A stretch of DNA of 64,000 nt from assembly GCA_030524035.1 (NCBI GenBank), contig JAUNHG010000002.1, positions 372,001 through 436,000 of the forward strand, written 5' to 3'. The stretch comes from Kocuria sp. GTDB taxonomy: Bacteria > Actinomycetota > Actinomycetes > Actinomycetales > Micrococcaceae. The notes under the pieces were generated by a model that saw nothing but the letters and a program-made list of their open reading frames with translations, searched no databases and was not told where the DNA came from. Shown here in pieces: positions 20,128-28,886 of this stretch; the first letter of the stretch is position 1; the number at the start of each line of letters is the position of its first letter. The position numbers and the translations under genes were made by a program.

Positions 20128-20973
20128 ATGCTGCGTGTTGCGATTCCCAACAAAGGCGCCCTTGCTGAGGCTTCTACCACCATGCTGCGTGAAGCGGGCT
20201 ACCGGCAGCGCCGCGATTCACGGGAACTGGTCCTGGTTGACCCCGAGAACAGCGTCGAATTCTTCTACCTCCGTCCTCGGGACATCGCAGTATATGTAGG
20301 CGGCGACGTACTGGATGTTGGTATCACCGGTCGGGATCTTCTGTTGGATTCAGCCGCCCCCGCCGATGAAGATCTGGCATTGGACTTTGCCCGCTCTACG
20401 TTTCGGTTTGCCGGACCTCAGGGGCAGTTCCACACCGCTGCCGAGCTCAGTGGTCAGCGTATTGCCACCAGTTACGCACAGCTGTTGCGCTCCTACTTGG
20501 TGGAACAAAACATCAAGGCGGAAGTAGTGCGTTTGGACGGTGCGGTCGAATCCTCAATTCGGCTTGGTGTGGCTGACGCCATCGCAGACGTAGTGGAAAC
20601 CGGTAACACACTGCGTGCGGCAGGGCTAGAGGTTTTTGGTGATCCCATCATGTCCTCGGAAGCTTTGTTAATCCGCTCCCGCCAGAAAATTGAACCCGAA
20701 GGTTTGGCTGTGTTGCGCCGCCGGCTTCAAGGAGTGTTGGTGGCCCGCCAGTACGTCATGATTGATTACGACGTCGCAGAACAAGACTTATCTGCCACTA
20801 CAGCTATTACCCCGGGAATTCAGGGACCGACAATTTCCCCCTTGGGGCACGGAAATTCCGTGGCCGTCCGGGCCATGGTGCGGCGTTCAGACACCAACAA
20901 AGTGATGGATGCTTTATACGCAGCGGGGGCTCGGGCCATTTTGGTATCCCCGATTCACGCAGCACGTCTGTAA
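20128..20973 (+). CDS. hisG: ATP phosphoribosyltransferase (long form)
   Basis: A 281-residue long-form HisG, the first and feedback-inhibited enzyme of histidine synthesis. The N-terminal catalytic domain starts RVAIPNKGALAEA and has DVGITGRDLLLDS and DAIADVVETGNTLRAAGLEV (PRPP loop). The C-terminal ACT-like regulatory domain (about residues 205-281) binds histidine. The start ATG follows an AGAGAGAAG stretch. hisF lies 12 bases downstream. Confidence 0.95.
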   Translation: MLRVAIPNKGALAEASTTMLREAGYRQRRDSRELVLVDPENSVEFFYLRPRDIAVYVGGDVLDVGITGRDLLLDSAAPADEDLALDFARSTFRFAGPQGQFHTAAELSGQRIATSYAQLLRSYLVEQNIKAEVVRLDGAVESSIRLGVADAIADVVETGNTLRAAGLEVFGDPIMSSEALLIRSRQKIEPEGLAVLRRRLQGVLVARQYVMIDYDVAEQDLSATTAITPGIQGPTISPLGHGNSVAVRAMVRRSDTNKVMDALYAAGARAILVSPIHAARL

Positions 20974-20985
20974 AGGAAGCTGACC

Positions 20986-21750
20986 ATGAGTGTTGCTATA
21001 CGGGTTATCCCGTGTCTTGATGTCGATGCTGGCCGGGTGGTCAAAGGAGTGAATTTTGCCAACCTGCGCGATGCCGGTGATCCTGTGGAGTTGGCGGATC
21101 GTTACAACGCAGCGGGGGCTGACGAACTGACTTTTTTGGACGTCACGGCTTCGTCTGCGCAACGTTCCATCATGTTTGACGTGGTTACTCGAACCGCTGA
21201 ACAAATCTTTATTCCATTAACCGTTGGTGGTGGGGTTCGCAGCGTCGAAGATGTGCAACGTCTTCTGCGTTGCGGTGCTGATAAAGCTTCCATCAACACA
21301 GCTGCCATCAACAGGCCGGAGGTCATTAACGAGATTACCCAGCGCTTCGGTAATCAAGTGCTGGTGCTTTCTTGCGACGTCAAACGTACGGGCAACACAC
21401 CATCAGGATTTGAAGTCACAACCCATGGTGGACGTCGCCTGACTGGGCGCGACGCAGTTGAGTGGGTTGCAGAAGCTGAACACCGAGGAGTGGGAGAAAT
21501 CCTGCTGAACTCGATGAATGCAGATGGCACTCGGACGGGATTTGATGTGGAGATGATTCGGGAAGTTCGCGCAGCTACTACCGTTCCGCTGATAGCATCG
21601 GGCGGGGCTGGCGACCCCTCACATTTCCCACCGGCTGTGGCAGCCGGCGCCGACGCTGTCCTAGCCGCTTCCATATTCCATTTTGGTTCAGCAGATGCGA
21701 TCGCCGAAGTCAAAGCAGCTTTGCGAGCTGACGGACACCCGGTGCGCTGA
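20986..21750 (+). CDS. hisF: Imidazole glycerol phosphate synthase cyclase subunit
   Basis: A 254-residue (beta/alpha)8 barrel that converts PRFAR and ammonia (from HisH) to IGP and AICAR. The catalytic Asp lies in [15 protein letters not shown] and a second in LSCDVKRTG. Phosphate-binding loops are VGGGVRS and ASGGAGD. ATG 20986 follows AAAGGAAG. hisH and priA (hisA/trpF) are not in the window. Confidence 0.96.
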   Translation: MSVAIRVIPCLDVDAGRVVKGVNFANLRDAGDPVELADRYNAAGADELTFLDVTASSAQRSIMFDVVTRTAEQIFIPLTVGGGVRSVEDVQRLLRCGADKASINTAAINRPEVINEITQRFGNQVLVLSCDVKRTGNTPSGFEVTTHGGRRLTGRDAVEWVAEAEHRGVGEILLNSMNADGTRTGFDVEMIREVRAATTVPLIASGGAGDPSHFPPAVAAGADAVLAASIFHFGSADAIAEVKAALRADGHPVR

Positions 21751-21804
21751 CATGTGCGTCGTCAGAGCCCGCCAGACGTCGTTGGATATCCTCCACCACG
21801 CCTA

Positions 21805-21816
21805 TAGTGTTCGGTG
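21805..21816 (+). promoter_or_regulatory. Predicted -10 element of hisI
   Basis: TAGTGT (21805-21810) is followed by six bases and ATG 21817; the overlapping TATAGT (21803-21808) is an alternative. No ribosome-binding site precedes the start, so hisI is probably read from a leaderless mRNA start in addition to any read-through from hisF. Confidence 0.5.
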
Positions 21817-22194
21817 ATGCCTTACCCAACGCACACACCAAGTCCGTTAGATCCGAAGCTTTCAGCGCGCCTCAAACGTGATCAGCAGGGATTAGTTGCT
21901 GCCATTATCCAGGATGAAGACACCCTAGAAGTTTTAATGCTGGGATGGATGGATGATGAAGCACTACATCGAACCCTTTCCACCGGCCGGGTCACCTACT
22001 GGTCTCGCTCGCGGGGGGAGTACTGGCGCAAAGGAGATACTTCCGGTCATCGCCAATTCGTCACAGCAGTTGCCGTGGACTGTGACGGTGATGCGCTTTT
22101 AATCCGTGTACGCCAAGAAGGCGTTGCTTGTCATCGTGGCACGCATACCTGTTTTGACGGTGGAGAAGTGCCGACCGTCATCGGACACTCCTAA
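21817..22194 (+). CDS. hisI: Phosphoribosyl-AMP cyclohydrolase
   Basis: A 125-residue HisI for histidine step 3. Family motifs are [32 protein letters not shown] and the metal-binding [16 protein letters not shown] with Cys in [15 protein letters not shown] 21814 is in frame directly before ATG 21817. ATG is preferred because a -10 element sits six bases upstream of it. hisI followed by trpE is the conserved actinobacterial his-trp junction. Confidence 0.94.
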   Translation: MPYPTHTPSPLDPKLSARLKRDQQGLVAAIIQDEDTLEVLMLGWMDDEALHRTLSTGRVTYWSRSRGEYWRKGDTSGHRQFVTAVAVDCDGDALLIRVRQEGVACHRGTHTCFDGGEVPTVIGHS

Positions 22195-22236
22195 CAATCC
22201 AGCAGCATCACATCATTCAGTACATCAGGAGCATAT

Positions 22237-23844
22237 ATGGAGTCGTTGGGCGTGATCACTCCGTCCCTGGAGGAATTCATCCAGTTAGCCACACACCATC
22301 GTGTGGTTCCTGTGCACACCACGGTACTTGCTGATGACATGACTCCGATTGGCCTATACCGCTGCTTGGCCCTGCGCCCTGATGGATCCGCACCGGCGGG
22401 TACTTTCTTATTGGAATCGGCTGCACAAGGAACATGGTCGCGGTGGTCTTGGATCGGTGTGCATTCCCGAGCCACCTTAACCAGCACACATGGTGAAGCC
22501 CAGTGGCTTGGAGCGCCCCCCGTCGGTGTTCCAACTTCGGGGCCTTCGGTGGAAGCCCTCCGGGAAACTATGCGGGTTCTGCGGACTCAACGCTTTACGA
22601 ACGTGCCGCCGTTAACTTCAGGCATGGTGGGGTTTGTCGGCTGGGAAGCTGTGCGTCACTGGGAAAATCTGCCGAATCCACCAGCTGACGACCTCCACAT
22701 CCCGGAATTAGCCATGAACCTTGTGGCGGATATGGCTGTTCATGACAATCAGGCGGGAACCGTGACGTTGGTGGCTAACGCCGTCAACGTCGATGGCAGT
22801 GATCAACGGGTTGAGGACGCCTATCACGACGCTGTACGGCGTGTGCGTGCCATGGTGAAAAAACTTACGAACCCATCAGGCCATGTCAGTGTGTCCGGTG
22901 AAGGCACAGCGGTTGATTCATTAACGGATGACTTGGAGAGTGTGGTTCAGCAGTCCTGGGACCGGGATGTTTTCCTTGACTCCATCGCAGAAGCTAAGCA
23001 AGCGATTGTGGACGGTGAAATCTTCCAAGTGGTGATTTCGCGTCGGTTCCACACCGAGTGCACGGCCCCACCATTAGATGTTTACCGGACATTACGGCGG
23101 ATTAACCCGAGCCCCTACATGTACTTATATGCCTTTGAAGACGCTGAAGGCCGCGATTACCACATTGTGGGGTCCTCCCCCGAAGCACTCGTGACCGTGA
23201 CGGACCGAGAAGTCCTGACTCACCCCATCGCCGGGTCGCGTCCGCGCGGAACCACCCCGCCGGAGGACGCTGTGCTTGAAAAAGACCTACTTGCGGACGA
23301 AAAGGAACGTGCTGAGCATCTGATGCTGGTGGATCTTTCGCGCAACGATCTTTCCAAAGTCTGTTCACCGGGCACAGTGGAGGTCACTGAGTTTATGGAC
23401 ATTGAAAGATTCAGCCACGTCATGCACTTGTGTTCCACCGTTGTGGGGCGCATGCGACCGGAAGTAGAAGCCTATGACGTGCTGGCTGCTACTTTCCCAG
23501 CTGGAACGTTATCCGGGGCTCCTAAACCACGGGCTCTGCAGCTGCTGGATCGTTACGAACCTGTTCGCCGGGCTGTTTACGGTGGAGTGGTCGGATACAT
23601 GGATTTCGCAGGGGACATGGATATGGCTATTGCTATCCGCACCACGCTATTGGTGGACGGTAAAGCATACGTACAGGCCGGTGCCGGAATTGTGGCAGAT
23701 TCAGTTCCGGAAACTGAAGCAGCAGAGTCCCTCAACAAAGCAGCGGCCCCACTGCGGGCAGCATTGGGTGCTCAACAGCTGCGCCCCCTTGTGGTAAAGA
23801 ACTCCGATGCCCTGCAGAGCGCTCGGGACAACAAGCACATATGA
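22237..23844 (+). CDS. trpE: Anthranilate synthase component I
   Basis: A 535-residue TrpE that makes anthranilate from chorismate using ammonia from TrpG. The N-terminal TFLLES motif belongs to the Trp feedback site. The catalytic domain has HIVGSSPEALV, HPIAGSRPRG, FPAGTLSGAPKPRA, GGVVGYMDF and QAGAGIVADSVPE. It ends in an ATGA overlap with the next gene. No Trp-codon leader was seen in the 42 bases before it. trpG and trpD are not in the window. Confidence 0.96.
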   Translation: MESLGVITPSLEEFIQLATHHRVVPVHTTVLADDMTPIGLYRCLALRPDGSAPAGTFLLESAAQGTWSRWSWIGVHSRATLTSTHGEAQWLGAPPVGVPTSGPSVEALRETMRVLRTQRFTNVPPLTSGMVGFVGWEAVRHWENLPNPPADDLHIPELAMNLVADMAVHDNQAGTVTLVANAVNVDGSDQRVEDAYHDAVRRVRAMVKKLTNPSGHVSVSGEGTAVDSLTDDLESVVQQSWDRDVFLDSIAEAKQAIVDGEIFQVVISRRFHTECTAPPLDVYRTLRRINPSPYMYLYAFEDAEGRDYHIVGSSPEALVTVTDREVLTHPIAGSRPRGTTPPEDAVLEKDLLADEKERAEHLMLVDLSRNDLSKVCSPGTVEVTEFMDIERFSHVMHLCSTVVGRMRPEVEAYDVLAATFPAGTLSGAPKPRALQLLDRYEPVRRAVYGGVVGYMDFAGDMDMAIAIRTTLLVDGKAYVQAGAGIVADSVPETEAAESLNKAAAPLRAALGAQQLRPLVVKNSDALQSARDNKHI

Positions 23845-24452
23845 AAAACCTCAGCGCCAAAAGCCCACTGATCCTGACAGGGCTCGTCCTGGCCCTTGGC
23901 GTGTTCGGGGCAACTTCCTTGGTGTGGTTTAACGTCACTGTGCCCAGTCCGGTTCAAGATGTTCACGTGGCTGTTCGTGGCACGGAATCCGCTCCCACTG
24001 TGGCAGCGCTTGCTCTGGTTGCCGCCACAGCCTGCTTGGCCTTAACCATTGCTGGACGGGTACTTCGGTGGATAGTGGCACCAGTGATCCTGTTGGCCGC
24101 AGTTGGAGTGGTGGTTTCCGTGACCAACGTGATCCTTGACCCACGGCAGGCTACAGAAACGGCAGTGGGTGACTCTGCCGGGGTAATTGGGGTTGGCACT
24201 GTGCCTGAGCAAGGGGTGTGGCCATGGGTAACACTGGTAATGGCCGCGCTGCTTGCCATCCTCGCGTTCAGAATTTTGATCGTGTTGCGGTCATGGAATA
24301 GCACGCAGAATACAAAATACCAACGGCAACAGAGGGAGGATCCTGCGCGTCAGAGCTTCCCGGAAGGACTCCACGACCCGGATGCTGATCGACGTCACGG
24401 TATTGACGCGTGGGATGCACTTTCCGAAGGGCAAGATCCCACACGTCCATAA
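23841..24452 (+). CDS. Trp biosynthesis-associated membrane protein
   Basis: A 203-residue protein with four predicted transmembrane helices (about residues 9-30, 50-70, 72-95, 128-150) and a hydrophilic C-terminus. Position, ATGA overlap with trpE, and layout match the actinobacterial Trp_oprn_chp family of unknown function (Rv1610-like). A role in Trp synthesis is inferred only from genomic linkage. Confidence 0.85.
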   Translation: MKNLSAKSPLILTGLVLALGVFGATSLVWFNVTVPSPVQDVHVAVRGTESAPTVAALALVAATACLALTIAGRVLRWIVAPVILLAAVGVVVSVTNVILDPRQATETAVGDSAGVIGVGTVPEQGVWPWVTLVMAALLAILAFRILIVLRSWNSTQNTKYQRQQREDPARQSFPEGLHDPDADRRHGIDAWDALSEGQDPTRP

Positions 24453-24566
24453 TGCGCGGGCCGGGGGAGTTGACTACGTACCGGCTGTCGGCCAATGGCA
24501 CAATGTCAGAAGCAAGCATCGCTGAGTTACTGCACACTGCTGTGTTGCTCGGCGTCCACCGAATCA

Positions 24567-24587
24567 GGTCCACTTCTACTGTGGACC
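24567..24587 (+). repeat. Hairpin upstream of the HGxxPAAW gene
   Basis: GGTCCAC (24567-24573) and GTGGACC (24581-24587) form a perfect 7-bp stem with a 7-base loop, in the 159-base gap within the trp cluster. It could be a terminator-like or attenuator element before the second trp segment. No Trp codons were found in a leader frame here. Confidence 0.4.
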
Positions 24588-24611
24588 ACAACCCCGCGGG
24601 AGACCGAACAG

Positions 24612-24872
24612 ATGTCAAACCAGAATGAAATTGTGCTGGACCACACAGGGTACGTGGGGCATGGCAACACTCCTGCTGCCTGGGCCTGTATTGCTGTGCT
24701 CACAGTGGGTGTCCTGGTTGCAGTAGTGGGCTTCACCATTCAAGTCATGGCGTTGCTCTGGGTTGGCGTGGCCCTGTGTGGCGTGGGGCTTGTTGTTGGT
24801 TTTGTAATGAAACGTATGGGATTGGGCTATGAAGGCGAAGCTGCTCGGGCAGCAGAAAGGGGCGGGCACTGA
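24612..24872 (+). CDS. HGxxPAAW family small membrane protein
   Basis: An 86-residue protein with the family motif GHGNTPAAW near residue 17, followed by two hydrophobic helices (about residues 27-45 and 49-68) and a short charged tail. HGxxPAAW proteins occur in actinobacterial trp clusters between the Trp membrane protein and trpC; the function is unknown. ATG 24612 is the natural start because the upstream in-frame stretch has no family similarity. Confidence 0.82.
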   Translation: MSNQNEIVLDHTGYVGHGNTPAAWACIAVLTVGVLVAVVGFTIQVMALLWVGVALCGVGLVVGFVMKRMGLGYEGEAARAAERGGH

Positions 24873-24924
24873 ACCGCTACTAACTCGCCCGTCCGTGGAT
24901 CGTGCACACAGAATCGAGACAACC

Positions 24925-27042
24925 ATGACCGACCAGCACTTTTCTGCTGAACCCCGTACAGGCACGGTTCTGGACACAATCATCGACGGCGTCCGTGAAG
25001 ATCTTGCTATTCGCAAATCGCTGACGCCGTTTGAAGATCTTCAGGCGCAGGCGCGCTTGGCGGCGCCTGCGTTGGATGCGGTGTCCGCCTTGCGGGGAAA
25101 CCACCACGACTCCGTCGAAATCATTGCGGAAGTCAAACGGAACTCTCCGTCGAAAGGGAAGCTGGCGCCTATTGCTGCCCCTGCCACGTTAGCTGCAGCC
25201 TATGAACGTGGAGGGGCAGCAGTAATCTCCGTATTAACCGAGCAACGTCGGTTTCATGGTTCCCTCGACGACCTAGACGCCGTGCGTGCTGCGGTGAATG
25301 TCCCCGTGTTGCGCAAAGACTTCACGGTGGATGAGTACCAAATCTGGGAGGCCAGAGCTCACGGTGCGGACCTTGTGCTGCTGATCGTCGCGGCCCTGGA
25401 CGATGCCAGGCTGCAGCGGTTCCTGGAACTGACCCACTCATTGGGTATGGAAGCTTTGGTGGAAACGCATACTGCCGAAGAAATTGCACGGGCTGCACAA
25501 GCCGGCGCCCGGATTGTGGGGGTCAATACGCGCAACCTCAAGACTCTGGACGTTGATCCCCAGGTATTTGTTCAGTTAGCTGATGCTTTACCTGCCGATG
25601 CAGTGCTAGTGGCAGAATCCGGGGTGTCCAGTGTTGAGGACATTGAACTTTATGCACGCTACGGCGCCGATGCGGTGCTCACCGGAGAGGCCTTGGTTAA
25701 GGCTGGTGACCCCGTAGGTATGGTGCATTTGTTCCGTACTGTGGGCACAGCAGCTCGTGCAATGGCGCGTGCTGAGCAGCCCAGTGCCCGTCAAGAGCAT
25801 CAGTGGCGCAACGCCCCCGGGCCATATTTTGGTGATTTTGGTGGGCGTTGGATGCCGGAGTCTCTTGTCGCTGCCTTAGAGCAAGTGGAAGAAACCTTTC
25901 AGAAAGCAGTTGTTGACCCTGGGTTCTTGGAGGAGTTCCAGCGCCTGAGCCGCGATTACGCTAATCGTCCATCTCTCTTAACGGAAGCTGCGCGATTTTC
26001 CCGTGAAGCGGGGTGCCGGGTTCTACTCAAACGTGAGGACCTTAATCACACCGGCTCCCACAAGATCAATAATGTATTGGGACAGGCTCTGCTAGCTCAG
26101 CGGATGGGCAAGACGCGGTTAATCGCTGAAACGGGTGCTGGCCAACATGGTGTTGCTACCGCAACAGCAGCAGCACTCATGGGCATGGAATGTGTCGTCT
26201 ACATGGGGGCAGAAGATACCGAGCGTCAAGCCCTCAACGTAGCTCGCATGCAACTCTTGGGAGCCACGGTTGTTGCGGTGGACAGCGGATCACGGACCTT
26301 AAAAGACGCCATTAATGAGGCGTTACGGGATTGGGTGGCGTCAGTTGATACCACGCACTACTTATTGGGTACTGCGGCGGGTCCCCATCCATTCCCCGCT
26401 ATGGTCAGGTGGTTCCACCAAGCGATCGGGGATGAAGCGCGCGCACAATGCCTAGCTCACACAGGACGGTTACCCGATGCCGTCGCAGCTTGCGTGGGTG
26501 GTGGCTCAAACGCTATCGGTATTTTTCACGGTTTCTTGGATGACCCTGACGTTGCTTTATGGGGCTTTGAAGCCGGTGGAGACGGCGTGAATACTTTGCG
26601 TCATGCGGCCACCATTTCTCTAGGCCGCCCTGGGGTGTTACACGGTGCCCGAACCTACCTGATGCAGGATTCTGATGGCCAAACCATTGAGTCTCATTCG
26701 GTGTCTGCGGGTTTGGACTACCCCGCTGTGGGCCCTGAACACGCGTATCTTAGCGTGGCGGGCCGCGCCACGTACGAGGCAATAACGGATACAGAGGCCA
26801 TGGATGCTTTCCGGCTGCTGTGCAGCACGGAAGGCATCATTCCCGCTATTGAGTCATCTCACGCGCTGGCCGGTGCCGTGAAAATCGGCCAGCGTTGGCG
26901 CCAAAAATGGGGAGAGGCTGCTGCCGAGAAAATCGTACTGGTTTCCCTGTCCGGCCGCGGCGATAAAGACGTTGCCACGGCCGCGCAATGGTTCGGCTTG
27001 GTTGGGCAAGAACACGATAAGTTGGGGGAGGCCGCCCTATGA
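24925..27042 (+). CDS. Fused indole-3-glycerol-phosphate synthase / tryptophan synthase beta chain
   Basis: A single 705-codon frame carrying TrpC then TrpB. TrpC spans about residues 1-275: [38 protein letters not shown]. TrpB begins near residue 295 with [20 protein letters not shown] Lys380 is in [29 protein letters not shown] and LSGRGDKD complete the active site. A linker of about 20 residues ([15 protein letters not shown]) joins them with no stop. Usually trpC and trpB are separate neighbouring genes. IGP made by TrpC is cleaved by TrpA, whose indole is used by TrpB, so a fusion could tether the pathway. ATG 24925 is the start; trpA overlaps by ATGA. Confidence 0.93.
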   Translation: MTDQHFSAEPRTGTVLDTIIDGVREDLAIRKSLTPFEDLQAQARLAAPALDAVSALRGNHHDSVEIIAEVKRNSPSKGKLAPIAAPATLAAAYERGGAAVISVLTEQRRFHGSLDDLDAVRAAVNVPVLRKDFTVDEYQIWEARAHGADLVLLIVAALDDARLQRFLELTHSLGMEALVETHTAEEIARAAQAGARIVGVNTRNLKTLDVDPQVFVQLADALPADAVLVAESGVSSVEDIELYARYGADAVLTGEALVKAGDPVGMVHLFRTVGTAARAMARAEQPSARQEHQWRNAPGPYFGDFGGRWMPESLVAALEQVEETFQKAVVDPGFLEEFQRLSRDYANRPSLLTEAARFSREAGCRVLLKREDLNHTGSHKINNVLGQALLAQRMGKTRLIAETGAGQHGVATATAAALMGMECVVYMGAEDTERQALNVARMQLLGATVVAVDSGSRTLKDAINEALRDWVASVDTTHYLLGTAAGPHPFPAMVRWFHQAIGDEARAQCLAHTGRLPDAVAACVGGGSNAIGIFHGFLDDPDVALWGFEAGGDGVNTLRHAATISLGRPGVLHGARTYLMQDSDGQTIESHSVSAGLDYPAVGPEHAYLSVAGRATYEAITDTEAMDAFRLLCSTEGIIPAIESSHALAGAVKIGQRWRQKWGEAAAEKIVLVSLSGRGDKDVATAAQWFGLVGQEHDKLGEAAL

Positions 27043-27887
27043 CAACAGCAAAAGCTGGAGCCACGGACTTGGCTTCCCGAATCATTCCGCAGCAGGCACG
27101 TAACCCGGGACCCTCCCGATTAGCAGAGCGAATCGCACAATGCGCGGCTGAAGGCCGCCCGGCGTTGATTGGCTATCTCCCAGCAGGATTTCCGTCCGTG
27201 GAAGAATCTATTGAAGCCGCCGTGGAATTAGGCCATAACGGTGCGGACATCATTGAAATTGGGATCCCATATTCGGACCCTGTGATGGATGGCAGCGTCA
27301 TTCAGCACGCAACTACTACAGCCTTGGCCCGTGGGTTTCGCGTAGAAGATGTATTCACCATAATTCGGGCGATTGCCACGCGCACCGAAGCCGTTCCAAT
27401 TGTGATGACGTATTGGAACCCTGTGCTCCAGTGGGGAGTGGATTCTTTCGCCCAAGAACTGGCCCAAGCCGGGGGAGCCGGAATCATTACCCCCGATCTC
27501 ATTCCTGATGAAGCGGATGAATGGTTTACCGCTTCAGTGACGCATGGATTGGACCGTATTTTTTTGGTGGCCCCGTCCACAACCCGGGAGCGTATGGAAC
27601 TGACCGTTGCAGCTTCTAGTGGGTTTGTGTACGCGGTTTCGGTCATGGGTGTGACCGGTGCCCGCGATGCGGTTTCTGATGCTGCCCGTTCCGTGGTGGA
27701 TCGTGCCCATGCGGCGGGGGCTGTACATGTGTGTGTAGGGCTAGGGGTATCCACACGGCAGCACGTGGAGCACATCGGAACTTACGCCGACGGAGTGATT
27801 GTCGGTACGGCATTGGTGAAGGCTCTGGATGAGGGCGGTCCACAGGCTGTCGGAAAATTAGCCGCAGAATTAGCGGGGCGCGCGTGA
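27039..27887 (+). CDS. trpA: Tryptophan synthase alpha chain
   Basis: A 282-residue TrpA that cleaves indole-3-glycerol phosphate to indole. The catalytic Glu and Asp lie in [36 protein letters not shown] and [10 protein letters not shown] follow the family. The N-terminus (about 25 residues) is an extension relative to E. coli. It overlaps both the trpC-trpB fusion (ATGA) and lgt (GTGA). Confidence 0.96.
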   Translation: MTTAKAGATDLASRIIPQQARNPGPSRLAERIAQCAAEGRPALIGYLPAGFPSVEESIEAAVELGHNGADIIEIGIPYSDPVMDGSVIQHATTTALARGFRVEDVFTIIRAIATRTEAVPIVMTYWNPVLQWGVDSFAQELAQAGGAGIITPDLIPDEADEWFTASVTHGLDRIFLVAPSTTRERMELTVAASSGFVYAVSVMGVTGARDAVSDAARSVVDRAHAAGAVHVCVGLGVSTRQHVEHIGTYADGVIVGTALVKALDEGGPQAVGKLAAELAGRA

Positions 27888-28753
27888 CGTATCTTCCGTC
27901 GTCTCTTGCTTCTCCTTCGTGGTCTGGCGTGACGCTTGGCCCTTTCACAATTCATGCTTATGCGCTGTGCATTATGGTGGGCATAGTCGCTGCTGTCCTC
28001 ATCACCCGACGGCGGTGGGAGAAACGAGGATTTGATCCGGATATTGTGCTCGACGCCGCTTTGAGCGCCATTCCGCTGGGCATTGTGGGAGCTCGTCTGT
28101 ATCACGTGGTGATCACCGATCCCACGTATTATTTCGGTTCCTGGGAAGGCATCCGTGAAATCCCCATGATATGGCGTGGGGGACTGGGCATCATGGGTGC
28201 TGTGGCCTGTGGAGCAGTAGCTGTGTGGATTATCTGCCGCCGCCATAACGTATCGTTTATTGCCTTTGCAGACTGCGTTGCACCGGGCCTTTTGATAGCT
28301 CAAGCTATAGGGCGGTGGGGGAATTGGTTTAATCAGGAACTCTTTGGTTCGCCCACCACGTTGCCGTGGGGTTTAGAAATTTCTGCCGCCTCCGGTAATC
28401 TCCCCGCGGGCAGTGCACCGGGCACGCTGTTTCATCCCACGTTCTTGTATGAATCGTTGTGGAATGTGCTGGGGGCTGTTGTCCTCATTTGGCTGAGTAA
28501 CTCACCCCGTACGTCACGCCAGGTCGATGGTGGGCGGCTCTTTGCTTTGTACCTGGTGTGGTATGGATTCGGGCGTTTTGTGATTGAACTGTTCTTACGA
28601 ATTGATCCGTCTTACACCCTGCTGGGGTTACGTATCCACGTATTCACCGCCGCCGGAATTTTCGTGACGGGTCTTGTGCTGTTTGCCATCGCCAGAAACC
28701 GAGCACGTTCACAAGCATCTGGCACAGATCCACAACATTTTTCCGCTGTGTAA
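27884..28753 (+). CDS. lgt: Prolipoprotein diacylglyceryl transferase
   Basis: A 289-residue membrane enzyme with about seven helices that attaches diacylglycerol to the lipobox Cys of prolipoproteins. The Lgt signature AIGRWGNWFNQELFG lies near residue 143. GARLYHVV and the late YGFGRFVIELF are also conserved. The start is GTG 27884, overlapping trpA. trpA-lgt is the usual actinobacterial order. Its substrates would include CtaC, encoded in this window. Confidence 0.95.
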   Translation: MTYLPSSLASPSWSGVTLGPFTIHAYALCIMVGIVAAVLITRRRWEKRGFDPDIVLDAALSAIPLGIVGARLYHVVITDPTYYFGSWEGIREIPMIWRGGLGIMGAVACGAVAVWIICRRHNVSFIAFADCVAPGLLIAQAIGRWGNWFNQELFGSPTTLPWGLEISAASGNLPAGSAPGTLFHPTFLYESLWNVLGAVVLIWLSNSPRTSRQVDGGRLFALYLVWYGFGRFVIELFLRIDPSYTLLGLRIHVFTAAGIFVTGLVLFAIARNRARSQASGTDPQHFSAV

Positions 28754-28817
28754 CATGCACGCAACGTCCCCGGCGTAATCTCTCGACGACCGTTTTATGG
28801 AATCGGTCCGTTCCCGT

Positions 28818-28865
28818 GACCGTGAGGCGTTCTCTGCCCGTGCAGGGCACAGGTTTGTCACGGTC
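28818..28865 (+). promoter_or_regulatory. Structured gltB leader
   Basis: GACCGTGA (28818-28825) pairs perfectly with TCACGGTC (28858-28865). Nested inside, TGCCC (28835-28839) pairs with GGGCA (28845-28849) around loop GTGCA. The element ends 21 bases before the gltB start and 7 bases before the GAGGAG ribosome-binding site, so it could control translation or transcription of gltBD. It matches no riboswitch class that I recognise. Confidence 0.5.
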
Positions 28866-28886
28866 CGCCGAGTGAGGAGACTCTCC

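Noticed and set aside
24453-24611. Trp attenuator before the HGxxPAAW/trpC-trpB segment
   Set aside because: The hairpin is present, but no short frame with Trp codons was found.
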